Below the pieces are notes generated by a model, which was not told the origin of the DNA, searched no databases, and saw only the letters and a list, made by a program, of their open reading frames with translations. A stretch of DNA of 64,000 bases from contig NZ_BJTG01000004.1 of the NCBI RefSeq assembly GCF_013340205.1, positions 310,001 to 374,000 of the forward strand, written 5' to 3'. A program made the position numbers and the translations under genes. Origin of the DNA: Anaeromyxobacter diazotrophicus. GTDB lineage: Bacteria > Myxococcota > Myxococcia > Myxococcales > Anaeromyxobacteraceae. Below, in pieces: positions 62,867 through 64,000 of the stretch; within the stretch, counting starts at the first letter, position 1, and every line of letters starts with the position of its first letter.

Positions 62867-64000
<1,134 letters not shown>

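Overview
The window is a gene-dense stretch of a very GC-rich bacterial chromosome in which almost every codon ends in G or C and GTG and TTG starts are frequent. Gene content points to the Myxococcota, most likely Anaeromyxobacter or a close relative. The evidence is paired DUF4388/Roadblock signalling genes, a RegB/RegA-type redox two-component pair, a B12-dependent ribonucleotide reductase, an NfnAB-type transhydrogenase and a sigma factor resembling the myxobacterial SigB/SigC group. The genus is an inference from content; no 16S gene is present. I see no insertion sequence, prophage or CRISPR array.

Layout. 1-9.2 kb: the end of a PhoH-like ATPase, a DUF493 protein, a lipid kinase (minus strand), dnaK, a three-gene signalling operon (DUF4388-Roadblock, Roadblock, Cache-HAMP sensor without an output domain), a RimK-like ATP-grasp enzyme, a DsbD-alpha-like secreted protein and rlmB. 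9.2-23.8 kb: the translation/transcription supercluster, in the order tRNA-Thr-Tyr-Gly-Thr, tuf, rpmG, tRNA-Trp, secE, nusG, rplK, rplA, rplJ, rplL, rpoB, rpoC. Clear promoters lie before the tRNAs and before rpoB, and a terminator/attenuator lies between rplL and rpoB. 23.8-38.4 kb: a sigma factor, an isolated fliH-fliI-fliJ-like trio, phospholipid acyltransferase, RNase D-like nuclease, lytic transglycosylase, a cysteine-rich mini-protein, a CAP-domain lipoprotein, a DUF721 protein, the RegB/RegA pair, a receiver-like protein, thioredoxin and a secreted Ser/Thr/Gly-rich protein.

38.5-44.2 kb holds the SOS mutagenesis cassette imuA-imuB-dnaE2 behind a candidate LexA box. The dnaE2 gene carries an unusual in-frame insertion. 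It consists of a copy of a palindromic repeat found elsewhere in the window, followed by 18 tandem hexamers that encode a Thr-(Ser/Thr/Ala) tract. 44.3-48 kb: a cupredoxin-like protein, then nrdJ with an excellent NrdR box, a promoter and a roughly 400-nt structured leader ending in a hairpin plus T6.

48-56 kb: lepA-lepB, then pyrR-pyrB-pyrC-carA and a hypothetical gene, joined by 4-nt overlaps. 56-64 kb: a DUF151 nuclease-like protein, a zinc-ribbon protein, nfnA-nfnB, a YdjC-like deacetylase and the TCA genes icd, mdh and sucC, the last cut by the window end.

The most distinctive signals are the family of GGCGGGGG/CCCCCGCC palindromes (five copies and one partial, one of them inside dnaE2), the dnaE2 microsatellite, the nrdJ leader and a five-hairpin array between rpoB and rpoC.
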